Assembly: GCA_015039365.1 (NCBI GenBank)
Contig: WION01000012.1
Span: 124,001-188,000 of the forward strand
DNA from: Amanita rubescens
Lineage: Eukaryota; Basidiomycota; Agaricomycetes; Agaricales; Amanitaceae
Direction: 5' to 3'
Length of the DNA stretch: 64,000 bases
The position numbers were made by a program, and so were the translations under genes. Below, piece after piece: positions 53,412 to 64,000 of the stretch (its first letter is position 1; every line of letters starts with the position of its first letter). The notes beneath the pieces are model-generated. The model had not been told where the DNA came from. It worked only from the letters and a program-made list of their open reading frames with translations, and made no database searches.

Positions 53412-56269
53412 TCAGTCTTCTTCACTGCTATCCGAGCTTGCTACGTCACTCATGGCATCTGTGTCGCGTTTCTCCGCCTTTTTGAACTTGGAAGCTTGTG
53501 CCACCAAGCCAGTGAGCATCGATGAGCCTCCAGTACCTCCGGCCTTTTTGGCACTTGCCCATGCCTGAGCCATCTGCAAGAACTTGAACGATGTCGGGTT
53601 CGCCTCACGTTCGTCGTCCGCAAACACAAGGTCCCAATCTACCAGAGGGGGATTGGTTAACACAGACTAAACAACGACATTGTAAAATCTGACCTTCGAC
53701 AGTTTGTCCCGTCTCCTGGTCGACCTTTCTCCGCTTGCTGACAATGGGCATCATGTCCTGTACCTTGGCCACATCCTCACGAGTGCCATACTTCTCTTCA
53801 AAGGTCTTCCACACTTCTAGGAGGGCAACACGCTGATCTGGTTCAGTAACGACTTCAGGCATCACAGAGGAGCAAGGTTACCCACCTCATTCTTCAGACC
53901 CTTCGACTTGAGATCCTTGTAACCTTTCTCAAACACCTGCCGTGCTCGTATGGGGTCGCCAGGTACCATCTTTACTTCACTCTCTTCGTCTTCGTCCTCG
54001 TCCTCGTCTTCTTCGCGTTCCGCCCTCGGAACTGGCATCGGCTCTGCCTCAAATAGCGCATAGGATATCCACACTTTGACGTGTCCGCTGACTGAAACAA
54101 GCCGCTCGTATAACTTACGAGCGGCTTCCCGTTCGCCCTCCTCAACTTCGAAGTCAACGTATGCCTTCCATAAAAGTTCTGGCATCGACAGCGGTGACTG
54201 GGATGTACCGAGCTCAAAGATGGCCCGAGTACGGGCAAAGTCCTGTAGTTGGGACTCCAGCTCAGCGTACTTTATCCAGGCGGGCGAGTTGGCAGGATCG
54301 AACTAGAGAGCAAGCGAGTTGAGTTGCATCCGTTGCCGGCGTGTAAATATGACCCACCTCGATATATTTCTCGTACAAAGTTCTTGCACGGTCAAATTCT
54401 CGAAGCTATAACCTATGAGATATGTCTTGCCACACTTAGCAATGAATCGTACATACCTCAATCTCTAAGTCAATGTAACCTTTGAACAAGGCTTCCTTCG
54501 GACACATCCCGATGGCGGTACCCATAATTTTGCGCGCTGCAGGGAGATCCAGTCTCCGGATCTCGAATTTCGCAAACATGAGCCACAGTTTTGCAAAAGT
54601 GAACTGTTTGTGAGGAACCAATCGCAGTGCTGTTCTGTATATCTCTCGTGTCCGGTCATATTCCTGTAAGATGCCAATTGGGATCAAATCCAAGCAAAAG
54701 AACTGCATGAGCGTACCTTTGTTTCAATCTCCTCGAATAAGGCGTAATTCAGCCACAGGAAGATATACCGTCGCCAGTGCCGCTTCTCCCCTCCAGGAGG
54801 GACCTGCGCAACAGCACGTTCATACACTTCCCTCACCCTACCTATTTGCGCTTCCAACTCCTGGTCCGTCGAACCTTCATCTTTCATATCTCGATACGCG
54901 GCTTCCTCCAGACGAGTATAGTCGAACCATACATCGTAATTCCGGCCGTCATGCTGGAGCTCATCCTCATACTGTATCCGCCGTTTACCAAGCACCGTGC
55001 CTTCCAGCGTCGACCGGGTTCCGTGCTGTTTTTCAAATTTTGTATAGGCAGCATATAAAGCCGCGGATTTCGACCGTGGTATCTTTCCCAGTGCAAACTA
55101 CAAAATAATAGAACTAATAAGCATCTGAAACGCCAAGATTCATTAGAAGAACGATGGCGACGCACCTTGTAAATCACCCGCGCTCTCTCGTATTCCTTCA
55201 ACCTCGTCTCCATCTTCGCAAATGCGCTAAAGACCGCCTGCGACTTCTCCACTTGCTCTGCATCATCGCCAAAAAACTCCAAGGCGGTCTGGAACACCTC
55301 GCGCGCTTTATCCACGCGTATTCTTTCCTCCTCAAACTTGCCCCACTTGACCCAAACCCGAGGGTCAGGCCGCACCGCAATCCACCTCTCATATATCGTG
55401 CTTGCCCGATCAAACTCGTTATACCGACACTCCATCTTGATGTACGCCTGCCACGCCTTGTCGTCCGGCTCCCACTGCATCCATCTCTCAAACGCTTGAC
55501 GCGCCCCAGAAACGTTCTGCAAAAGCTCCTCCAGATACACGTATTTATACCATAATTGGTCTACCCGTGGAAGGAGCGTCACAGCGCGATCAAACAAGTT
55601 GCGCGCATGTTGGACATTGCGATTTTTAAGCTCCACCTCGGTGTAGCTCAGCCATAGCTGGATACTCCGGGGATCCACGTCGAGCGCACGTTCAAAGACA
55701 GAACGCGAGCGAGCAAACTCGTTTTGACTAGCCTAGACAGAGTTCAACGCAGAACGTTGGTATTGACCATAACCATGACAATATAACGCTCACCTCCCAA
55801 TTGGCGTACTGCAACCACTCCTTTCTGTTCACCAAACAATAATTTTCAAAAAAAGCGGAAACGATGAGCAAAACCTCAACGCACATGTTTCCCCTCGTCC
55901 TCCTAATACGGTCCTCGAACTCTTTTCGTTTTCTACCGCGGTACTCGTCAAGCTCTTCATAATCTTCGACTCGCTGGCGGGGTGCCCGAAAGGCTGATTC
56001 TTGGCGCTCTTGAGCCTGTAAGTCGTGCTTTAGTTCCACGTCCGTAGTACGACGCAGCGTGTTTTCTTACCTCACGAAGCAATTGCTCCGCAGTGATCTA
56101 TAAAACATGGAGAAGTAAGAATCAACAAGTTCGTTGACACTAAGAAATTGGGACTAACTTGGACGGGGGCTGGTGCCCTGTTTTTAATTCTGAATAAAAG
56201 ATGAGTTACATTCTGCCTGAGAAGAAGATGTTCACAGTCTGTCTACCTTGGTGCGCGACCGTCTTGCAT
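53412..56269 (-). CDS. CLF1: Crooked-neck/Clf1 splicing factor (HAT repeats), 12 exons
   Basis: Model: 56247-56269, 56159-56189, 56071-56097, 55885-56015, 55794-55824, 55166-55732, 55097-54717, 54663-54457, 54405-54358, 54302-53886, 53832-53694, 53638-53412 (2229 nt, 742 aa, all junctions in phase). It opens [27 protein letters not shown], of which the [16 protein letters not shown] part is diagnostic, followed by a long series of half-a-TPR (HAT) repeats ([74 protein letters not shown]). An acidic insert and a C-terminal [10 protein letters not shown] region end it. Clf1 is a scaffold of the Prp19-associated complex needed for pre-mRNA splicing. Four of the first five coding exons are only 23-31 nt. 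Confidence 0.95.
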
Positions 56270-56376
56270 ATCGAAAGGTGTGTAGCGTCACGCGTCACAC
56301 GTTATCCATCAACTTGTGAGTGACGCAGAGGGCATCGCAGCCTGCAAATCTTGAAGTCATATAAAATTGAACCGAA
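56270..56376. promoter_or_regulatory. Bidirectional promoter between CLF1 and FIP1
   Basis: Only 107 bp separate the two start codons. The interval holds two abutting copies of GCGTCAC (56285-56291, 56292-56298) and one inverted copy GTGACGC (56320-56326). These contain the TGACG half-site known for bZIP ATF/CREB factors. They are a plausible shared control element. Confidence 0.55.
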
Positions 56377-58563
56377 ATGATGTTTGTCTACGCTATTCTG
56401 CGACTCTAAGGAATCTTATCATTGAAATTGTCAGGGACGACGACGACGAGTATCTCTATGGCAGCTCCGCTACAGCGCCGACGGAACTTGCCCAGGCGCG
56501 AGAACAGACGCATTCCCCACCCATTGCTACGCCTGGTGAGTGTGTACCGTTATTATGACGCGATTTCACATTCTGATATGGCCACATAGTTCCGCATGGT
56601 ATCGTGGCATTGCTGGAAGCTGAAGCTGAGAAAATGGTTGTTCCTGGGTTGTCGGATGCTGTCAGCGCTGCTACAGCTGCCGTCGTTGCTGCTCAGGCAG
56701 CTCACGCACAAGCACAAGCACAAGCCCAGGCTCAGGCCCAAGCTGAGGCCCAAGCTGAGGGACAGATGCAAGAGGTAGAAGAGGAGGAAGAGGAGCAAGT
56801 CGAGTTGGGCGAGGAGAGCGAAGAGGAGGATGATGTGAGTAGGACAGGTAAAACACGTCGAAGACAATGCTAACTAGGCCCAGGATATCGAATTCATCAT
56901 GGAACCACCAAACCGCTCCTTAGATTTTCGGTAGGCTTCACGATGGGTATCTGGGATATATATGCTGATCGAACAAGGACACAAAATGCACGCAGCAAAC
57001 CAAATGCAACTGCTTATCCTTCGCCTAGCAAAGGTAATTTCTAATTATGACTATTCTTACTTTTGACTAACGTTTTGGAATGACCAGGCGCTCAAGCACA
57101 ACCACAGCCAACGTTAACAACAGAATACACGCCCATGCCACGGGGCGGAATACCATCTCAACCGCATCCAGCTCCTCCCACATCAACCCAACCTCCCATT
57201 GTGCAACAAGCACCGGCACAAGCCCAACTACCAGTTCCCTCGTCTGAAGAAGGTCCCCAACAACAAACGCAACAGGATGATATCGACACCTCAATGCTAC
57301 CTCCTGCTGCCGCACCACCATCCCATCCCGTTATCGACCCCACAGCTTCAGGCATGCTAGATGGTCGATCCATATTCGAAGTGGATATGGCCAACATGAC
57401 CGACAAACCATGGAGAAGACCAGGATCTGACATCAGCGACTGGTTCAACTATGGCTTCGACGAACTATCGTGGGAGGCGTATTGTTATCGAAGGCGGGAA
57501 CTGGGTGAGATGGCGAATGTGCTAAAAGCTAATCTGATCGTGAGTGGACGTGTCGCGTTGGTTTGGCTATTCTAAGTCGCGTTTTTTTTTATAGAATTTC
57601 TCGGGTATGCCGGAAGATCAGCTGTCGAATTTGCCGCCTGAGGTGCGGCAGATGGTGATGACGGGAATGACGGCTCTCATGAATGCAGGTGGGCCAGGAC
57701 CTGCTATGATGGGTCCGGGAGTGATGATGGATATGGCAAACATGATGGGGCCGATGGGTATGGGTATGGGCATGAACGGGGATATGGGTATGGGCAATGC
57801 GATGATGCAGATGCAGGATGGCGCGCAACAGGGCGTTTCTGTTGGCGTCGGCGGGACGGGTACACCGGAACAAGTGGGTGGGATGATGCAGGATGGTTTC
57901 GGCGGCGGACAGCCAGGTCCCGCGGGGATGATGAATATGGGCATGGGAGGTGATTTCAGTATGCAGGTGGGTGGGCAATCTCTTATTGAGGATTTGGGTT
58001 TAAAGCGGTTTTTATTTCCGTAGGATCAGCCTGCTATGGGGCAGCAGATGTATCAAAATATGGAAGGGCCTACCAATGTTCCTTCTGGCCCAGCGGCGCA
58101 GGTATCCGGTGTTGGCGCGCGTGGCGGTACCCCTGTGGCCCCTGCTCCATACCGAGGACGCGCTGCACCAACTATGCCTCGCGGAAGAGGGTTCTCTGCT
58201 AGAGGGAGGGGTACGTACCGTATCATTACTAGCTAGTGTTACATGACTGATGAGAAGCTGCAGTGCCCACGGCACCTCGGCCTGCATCGCCGCTACCGCC
58301 TAATGTCCCCACTGGGCCACGGAACCAGAACAAGTACAAGGATCGTGATGGAAATGCACCTGCCGTGGATGGGTTGGACTATGGTGGAGGCGGTGGGGGT
58401 GGGAGGGAAGGAGGAAGAACACCTAGTGGAGAACCTGAGGAGCGAGGCTCTAGTCGGTAAGTTTTGTTATTATATATGTGTTCTGTCTATATCATTGTTG
58501 GATGATAGGAAACGGCGGAGTTCGCCTGGACTGGATGATTTGCGCGGATCGAAGCGACGGTAG
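56377..58563 (+). CDS. FIP1: Fip1 subunit of the mRNA polyadenylation machinery, 10 exons
   Basis: Model: 56377-56381, 56435-56535, 56590-56834, 56884-56930, 56978-57033, 57088-57539, 57595-57966, 58024-58210, 58264-58456, 58509-58563 (1713 nt, 570 aa, in phase). The coding part of the first exon is five bases (ATGAT), inferred because it alone gives a start in phase with the acidic MMDDDEYLYG beginning. An Ala-Gln dipeptide run and an acidic run follow. The diagnostic Fip1 motif (VDMANMTDKPWRRPGSDISD, then WFNYGFDELSWEAY) is near 249-283. After it come a Met/Gly-rich stretch and an RG-rich tail. Fip1 links poly(A) polymerase to the cleavage and polyadenylation factor. Confidence 0.9.
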
Positions 58564-61494
58564 TACTACAAAGGTGTCCTATTGTGGCATATTCGTATCG
58601 TTTTCGCATTCCTTTTTGTTTCCTAATGCCAACACGTCCTCACTGCAGAGGTTGAGCGCTTTACCTGAACAATGTAATTAGAAGATAGCGGGGTATGACA
58701 TATGGGGTATGGAAAAGCATCGATCTTTGTGAACTAATTAATTGCCCGCCCCACATCTACTTCTCCCTCCTGTTTAGCTCTTAACAACTTATTTAACGTG
58801 AAAACATCTGGAGTAAAGTTTTTCGTTTGCCATGCTTGTTCAATCAATTTTTTATCCTGAAGTGCTGTCTTGAAAACTTCAATGACATCCAGGCTCGTCA
58901 CTGAACTTTGCGCCAGAACTGGTTCCCAGTTCACGATGAGTCATGGTCATGTCTACCCCAAGAAAACTATCGGGGAAAAAAACTAGGACCATCACCATTC
59001 GAAGGAACGAAAACCTCCGCTGGTGACGCAAAGGTTGATTATAAGATATCTTTCGGCATGAGCGCAGAAGGGCAGCTGCATGTAGCTATTGTAGACAACC
59101 GCTTCCGGTATTCGCATTAATCCCTTGGTTTCATGAGTCTGTTCGGCGAATGCTTGAGCATCGCGCCACAACAGTGCTCCTTTCTGTAGGCAACCATCAA
59201 TGAGACGGACAACCGTTATGTCAGGTTGCCATCGGGCAAGCTACTTGATTGGGGTGCACCGAAGCAGCGCAGGGGCCGGAAGCCAAAGAGCGCTCGTAGC
59301 ATGACGGTTGAGATTATCCTATTGTGGAACATGCAAAAAGCAGTATTATTCGCAAAATTCCGAGGGTCGATAAGTCGATTCATAGAACTTCCGGGTGTTG
59401 ATGGGAAAACAAAAGCCTACTTATTTCTGTCACCGTAAGAGTCGTAATCGTCAAGTCGGGTTGCTTTCAGCGGCGTTGACACTCATGAGTGACGAGAAAG
59501 TGCCTGAGAGGAAAAGGCCGGGACCAGGACAAATCGCCGTATGCATGGTGACGGTTATACATAAAGGGGAAACGAAGGGGATGGACGAAGGAGCGCACAG
59601 GGCCCCGTCGCCCGATTATCAGTCAACTTGTTAGGTACCATGCAATTTGCGCAGATGAGATTTTTCACTGGACAATGTTAAATCGCAATAATGGCTGATA
59701 GGTACTTAGCTCTCATACAGCTTCAACATGCCGGCGCTATGTAGGTGCCAACTCGTCAAGAAAATAGTCCCAAGGGAATAAAATATTTTGAAATATGTGC
59801 AAACAATGGAGTTCAGCAGGCTTCCATCTCGGTTTCATACTCGCGTCGCACGTCGCTTTGGGACTCTGACGAATGAAGCACAAGACGTGTCCAAAAAAAG
59901 GCTACAAGGATGAGGGGGTTTTCCGAGTTCTTCTCTATTTTTCCAACAGGGAACAGAAGGCAGAAATTTCGATCTTATCATAACCTTGACTCAGTCCTAG
60001 TCCAGCGCGTCAAAGAACAGCAATGGCATTCCAACTCTCCCTTTTGTGCGCATCGAGATAACGTCCTGCATTTCCCCTCTTTAGGCTCCGTTTTACTCGC
60101 TTGACCCCTATCTGTGCGTTTATGATGGCCGCCGCCCTGCATTCGCCATCCGAAGTATCTGCATATTAAATATGCCTTCCCATACCGGCATTATATGAGA
60201 CATACATGGCGCTCTTCATGTATCCATCGCAGATAGTGCGGTCTCTCGGTGACTGAGGTAAGCTTACTTTGGGTATTGCTGGGCAACTGCACACGAACGA
60301 AGGACGCGGAAACAGGGGAGATACCCTATGAGTTGGTATGCTCTCACTCCACGCAAAGCCTGGAAGCCGTTCCACAGTGCCCTTGAAAGCACCGCGGCTA
60401 GATGTCTTTGATTGTAGTGGCAACGTGAACGCTTGGCGGTCAGCCACACGAATTTCCGAACTATGCCTATCGATCCTGGGCATCTGCGAGCTGCATGATC
60501 GCACAATTACGGCAATGAATTAAATTGGATGTGTACACGAACTGGAATTAGGGCTTTTCTCTGGTGGAACTTGGTGTTTTCATGGCTTAGTGTGCAAGAG
60601 CCGGCTGGACGACAAGCTCCGGTAAAAATTCCCGATGGTCTGTCCCCATCTTACCTTGGAGCCAAAACGATTATCAGGTATGCAAGCGATTAATCATCTA
60701 CTGCCGGTACTTCGATATCGCTGCCGTCACTAAGGCGGGCATCAGCTGCGAGCCTGATGTTGAGCTCTTTGGATTTGGCTAGGATTGGCCTAGTGATTGT
60801 CAAGCTGACAGTCAGTCGCATATCCGGTGGCGAGCGTATTATGCTGTGGCGCCACTCCGTTAATTATAGTTGATAGCGGGTTTCAGTGGCAAGTATTTCG
60901 TTAATTTCGTTATATGCTAACCTCTGCATTAGCAAGAATGTTCTCTGACAGACGGTTAAGTGGGAATGTTTGCCCTTACCGATCATTCAGTGCTACAATA
61001 TAGCAGTATGTCTAGAACCGGGGATACATCGCTAACATCGGCGTAGTCATGGATTCCATGAGCCTAATCTGGTAAAATTCTGCTATATTAGGACTTTCAA
61101 TTGCCAGGGCGGTCCTTGGCCAGCCTAGCCCATAAACGGTTCAAGACGTCGGGATCAAGGCGCGTCTTACTTTGGCAAGCTGCGGTACACACTTGAACAA
61201 GGGGCTGTACATAGGCTTTTGGCTATCGGTAATAGGATATTCCAGTTCCATGGACAAAGTAACATGGAACACAGGAATACTTTAGATGTCCGCGGGCGGA
61301 GAACTGGAGAACCCGCGACGGGGAGAAGCCCAGAAGTGTAGGACGCTCGCGACCACGTGACGTTCTCAACGAAACGCGTCGCGTAATGTTTGGTTCCCAT
61401 CAACGATATGCAAACGCACCAATAAATACTCGAATTTCTCCCGTCGGTCCATTCCCGCCTCCGCATTACTGCCATCTTCGTCGCGTTCTCGACA
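58564..61494. other. Long gene-poor intergenic stretch
   Basis: 2.9 kb between FIP1 and the homeodomain gene. A minus-strand frame of 66 codons at 58734-58934 and plus-strand frames near 58908 and 59226 read partly like protein but lack splice continuity or recognisable domains. The stretch may hold remnants of a decayed gene. Its right part is presumably the upstream control region of the homeodomain gene. No repeat structure was recognised. Confidence 0.4.
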
Positions 61495-62508
61495 ATGACC
61501 GCAACGACACCCTCGCTCTCCCGCACGACCTCGACGACGAGTATTTCCTCTACGGATGACTCGGCGGCTAACAACGGATCCAATGCCGTGTCCCGCCGGA
61601 CACGGAAAAGGTTCACGAGCGCACAACTCGCTATGCTTGAAAACCTTTTCCATCAAAACTCGCATCCGTCGCGTGAAGAGCGCGAGGGTGTTGCCAAGGC
61701 CGGTGGAATGTAAGTGCTTTACTGTTAGATTGGCTCATCTAATTCGCCATTATCCAGGGAGGTCAAGTCTGTTACAATTTGGTTCCAAAACAAGCGCCAG
61801 ACAGAGCGCAGGGTCGCTCTTCTGAATTCATCGGATGCAGCACGCGCCCTTGTCTCAACTGCGTCGCTCACAACAACATCAGCCAAGGCTTGCTCCCCGA
61901 CATACTCCACGTCCTCGTCACGCCCTTCTCTAGACTGCGTTGCATCAAGGACCGAGTTGCGAACATCAACACCACGTACTCCGACGCGTCGACGCGGTCC
62001 GGGGGCTAATCTATGGGACAATATGCCTTCATCACCAATTACATCACCTGTCAGCCCTCCCCCTCTAGAATACGTGGAGCTGGCCAAAAACCAGCGCGTA
62101 AGACACTCCCTTGAATGGGCATGCGCAGCTGCCCGTCTGGCAGAGAAAGAGGGGGTTTCCCTCGCTAACTCTCATTCTCGTCGAACGAGAATGAGAACGA
62201 AAGAGCACCGGATTCATCAACACCGCCACCACCGTCATAACGGCCGCCACGACCAACAACAACATCCCCATCATCGACACAAGCGTCCACCCAAAGCAGA
62301 TACAGATCTGACCGAAGATGAGTCGGACGAGCTTGTGCCCACCCCAACCGGCAGCTGGATCAATGACGATGATCGGTGGGTCGCTCGCCCAGATGGCGCG
62401 ATCCAAGCGGCTGTGCCACCTATCGCGTCAAAATCTTCGCAGGAAACCCGCGAAGACGACATCATGCGAGCCGCACTGGCGCTATGCGGTCTCGGTCGTC
62501 GTTCATAA
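61495..62508 (+). CDS. Homeodomain transcription factor, 2 exons
   Basis: Model: 61495-61709 and 61758-62508 (966 nt, 321 aa, in phase). The homeodomain spans about residues 35-92: RRTRKRFTSAQLAMLENLF for helix 1, SREEREGVAKAGGMEVKSV for helix 2 and its turn, and recognition helix VTIWFQNKRQTERR with the invariant W-F-x-N. The intron falls inside the homeodomain, splitting the Met codon after GG. The rest is low-complexity: Ser/Thr-rich, then Arg/Pro-rich, then a His/Arg/Gln-rich run (about 62205-62290), and an acidic segment (LTEDESDELVP). It is a nuclear DNA-binding regulator. Basidiomycetes have several such non-mating-type genes involved in fruiting; which one this is I cannot tell. Confidence 0.88.
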
Positions 62509-63050
62509 GGTCTCACCCTCGCCCACGACGGTTCCTATCTTGATTACATATATAACAAAACGGTCCATGTTCGCATAGTGTATCCAAAAACAAATCAGGA
62601 TGGGGATTGGAAGTAGGTCAAGGGGAGGAGCACATGACTAATATTATTTTGCAGCATTTTCCTTTTTTTCCCCAAGGCCTTCAGGCTGTATATATGTACT
62701 ACATCACATTTTGTCCATATAGCTAGATGTTGTACAACCTGGCGGACGCGTACTATGTACATACCTACATCACTTCTTGATCATAAGTAGTTTCTCTAAT
62801 AAAGAATTTGAAACCATCGGTTATCATTTTGTAAGTATAGGTAATCCAGATAACAATGTAAAAGAAGCATTATATCATTCCCAGAGTGAAAACAAAAAAC
62901 GTAAGAGTAACATATGAATCGTGATGTGAGAAAACGATGCAAAACGAGCGACGACTAGATGTACATTAACCACAAACCCTCAGAGCAAAAGTGAAAAACC
63001 AGTTGCGAGCCTTGTTTTGAGTATCCTGTTTGCGTTCCAAACGTTGTATT
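62509..63050. other. Convergent 3' intergenic region
   Basis: 540 bp, AT-rich, with possible polyadenylation-like AATAAAG near 62799 for the homeodomain gene. No gene seen. Confidence 0.5.
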
Positions 63051-64000
63051 TTAATCAAGCGCGTTATGGATGGCATTACTGGCCACTTCGTCCAAGTTTT
63101 CCTTGAGATACCGAATCTTGTCTTCGATCCCGTCCAAAGCGCTCCTCAAATGCGCAATTTCGCTATGCCACAAGGGGCTGCCGAGAGGGGGCAACGTTCC
63201 AGCAGCAGCAGTAGCAGCAGTGCCATAAGGCAAACTCACGACCAAAGGCTGCGGCTGCACCGGCTTCACAACAAGCTCGTCCCGCAACGCGGTCACCACA
63301 CCTTGGACCCACCGGTCGCGTTCCTCGGTCCGCATGACCTCCTTCCTCCTCCCATGTTCCTCTCTCGACCCCATCCGCACCATAGTCCACAAATTGCTCA
63401 GAACCAATATCGCAATGACGAACCAGAGAATAGTCGTCGTCGACGATTGATCCCATGCATCCTTGATGAGCTCCAACGCGCCTTTCGTGCTCCTGCTGGC
63501 AACTTGATGAGCCCCGTCGAACGTATCCCACGCCCATTGGAGCCCGAGCCTGTTTCGGACATGCTCCCGCTTCCGTCTTTCCGCTTCCTCTGACAAATGC
63601 TCGCCGGTACCAACAGCGCTACCAGGACCGGAATTGTCCACATCGCCCGGAACAGCCGTAGCGGACTCTGCCAGCTCGATCGCAGACGGGTCTATACCTA
63701 TCGGTACAAACTCGGATTGGTGTTCTTGGATATAGGCTCTCATCGACCTCTCTAGATCGGCATGATAAACTTTTTGACCATCTATGGCAGACTTCTCAAT
63801 GATGCCTAGAAGCGGGAACGGATCAATAGAAGAATGGAACGTTAGAAGGGCTCGGTTTACCCTTGATGAAACTCCGGCCCGTCCACTCCACTTGCGTGGT
63901 GACGATAACTTTGGACGTGATGGCGCTAGCCCACATGATGCACGTTCGGGTTTTGACAGAAAACACTCCACCACTGGGTACATCCGGAGTTCTCGTCGTT
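63051..64000 (-). CDS. VASt-domain membrane protein, 3' part (Lam/Ysp-type sterol transfer family), runs off the right edge
   Basis: Exons 63051-63805 and 63861 to beyond 64000, joined in phase. The upstream part reads TPDVPSGGVFSVKTRTCIMW, then SKVIVTTQVEWTGRSFIKG, and continues IIEKSAIDGQKVYHADLER. This is the second half of a VASt (StART-like) domain. After a disordered linker comes one membrane segment (TTILWFVIAILVLSNLWTM) and a coiled-coil-like C-terminus (LRSALDGIEDKIRYLKENLDE). Yeast Lam/Ysp proteins with GRAM-VASt-TM layout move sterols at ER-plasma-membrane contacts. The N-terminal part, including any GRAM domain, is outside the window. Confidence 0.85.
   Translation of the reverse strand, partial: RRELRMYPVVECFLSKPERASCGLAPSRPKLSSPRKWSGRAGVSSRVNRALLTFHSSIDPFPLLGIIEKSAIDGQKVYHADLERSMRAYIQEHQSEFVPIGIDPSAIELAESATAVPGDVDNSGPGSAVGTGEHLSEEAERRKREHVRNRLGLQWAWDTFDGAHQVASRSTKGALELIKDAWDQSSTTTILWFVIAILVLSNLWTMVRMGSREEHGRRKEVMRTEERDRWVQGVVTALRDELVVKPVQPQPLVVSLPYGTAATAAAGTLPPLGSPLWHSEIAHLRSALDGIEDKIRYLKENLDEVASNAIHNALD

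Noticed and set aside
58734..59438. Gene fragments on either strand downstream of FIP1
   Set aside because: Short frames without splice continuity or recognisable sequence; not enough to call a gene.

Overview
This window reads as genomic DNA of a filamentous basidiomycete, probably an agaricomycete. The evidence is that protein-coding genes are cut by many short GT-AG introns (about 45-85 bp) that can be chained in phase over up to twelve exons, that several families are fungal or basidiomycete (class IV chitin synthase, WHI2-type BTB protein, divergent CE4 deacetylase, GRAM/VASt-type protein), and that two Ty1/copia retrotransposons are present. I cannot name the species. No organelle, bacterial, CRISPR or rRNA sequence was seen. 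All exon coordinates were worked out by eye from splice motifs and frame; for most genes the exon lengths sum to a multiple of three, which is the main internal check.

Layout. The left half (1-36.4 kb) is a mobile-element-rich island: a copia element on the minus strand (element 1, 1-9616, its 3' LTR cut by the window edge); a 68-bp satellite array (about 9.66-12.06 kb); an intact 11-exon transposase-like gene with a second multi-exon gene 130 bp downstream (12.3-18.8 kb); a 5'-truncated gene fragment (20.2-20.8 kb); a TPR-like host gene (21.1-23.7 kb); an APH-type kinase gene with a truncated duplicate (24.0-25.6 kb); a non-coding element with 28-bp terminal inverted repeats (25.8-27.7 kb); and a second complete copia element on the minus strand (element 2, 28233-36368) with 407-bp LTRs that look identical and a perfect 5-bp target duplication.

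The right half (36.4-64 kb) is mostly gene-dense: a GPI-type divergent polysaccharide deacetylase, two uncharacterised minus-strand genes, a WHI2 homologue, a class IV chitin synthase, a Sec14/CRAL-TRIO protein, a 2.7-kb gene-poor stretch with decayed repeats, a head-to-head pair of mRNA-processing genes (CLF1 and FIP1) 107 bp apart, a homeodomain gene, and the 3' part of a VASt-domain (Lam/Ysp-type sterol transfer) gene running off the right edge. The chitin synthase and the deacetylase both relate to cell-wall chitin but are not adjacent, so I do not call a cluster.

The least expected signals are in the two copia elements. Element 1 carries an extra 417-aa reading frame between its 5' leader and gag-pol. 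Element 2 carries, in the same place, a methionine-free frame that starts at a splice-acceptor-like site and ends one base before the gag-pol ATG. Their leaders share a strongly conserved non-coding block although their LTRs are unrelated.
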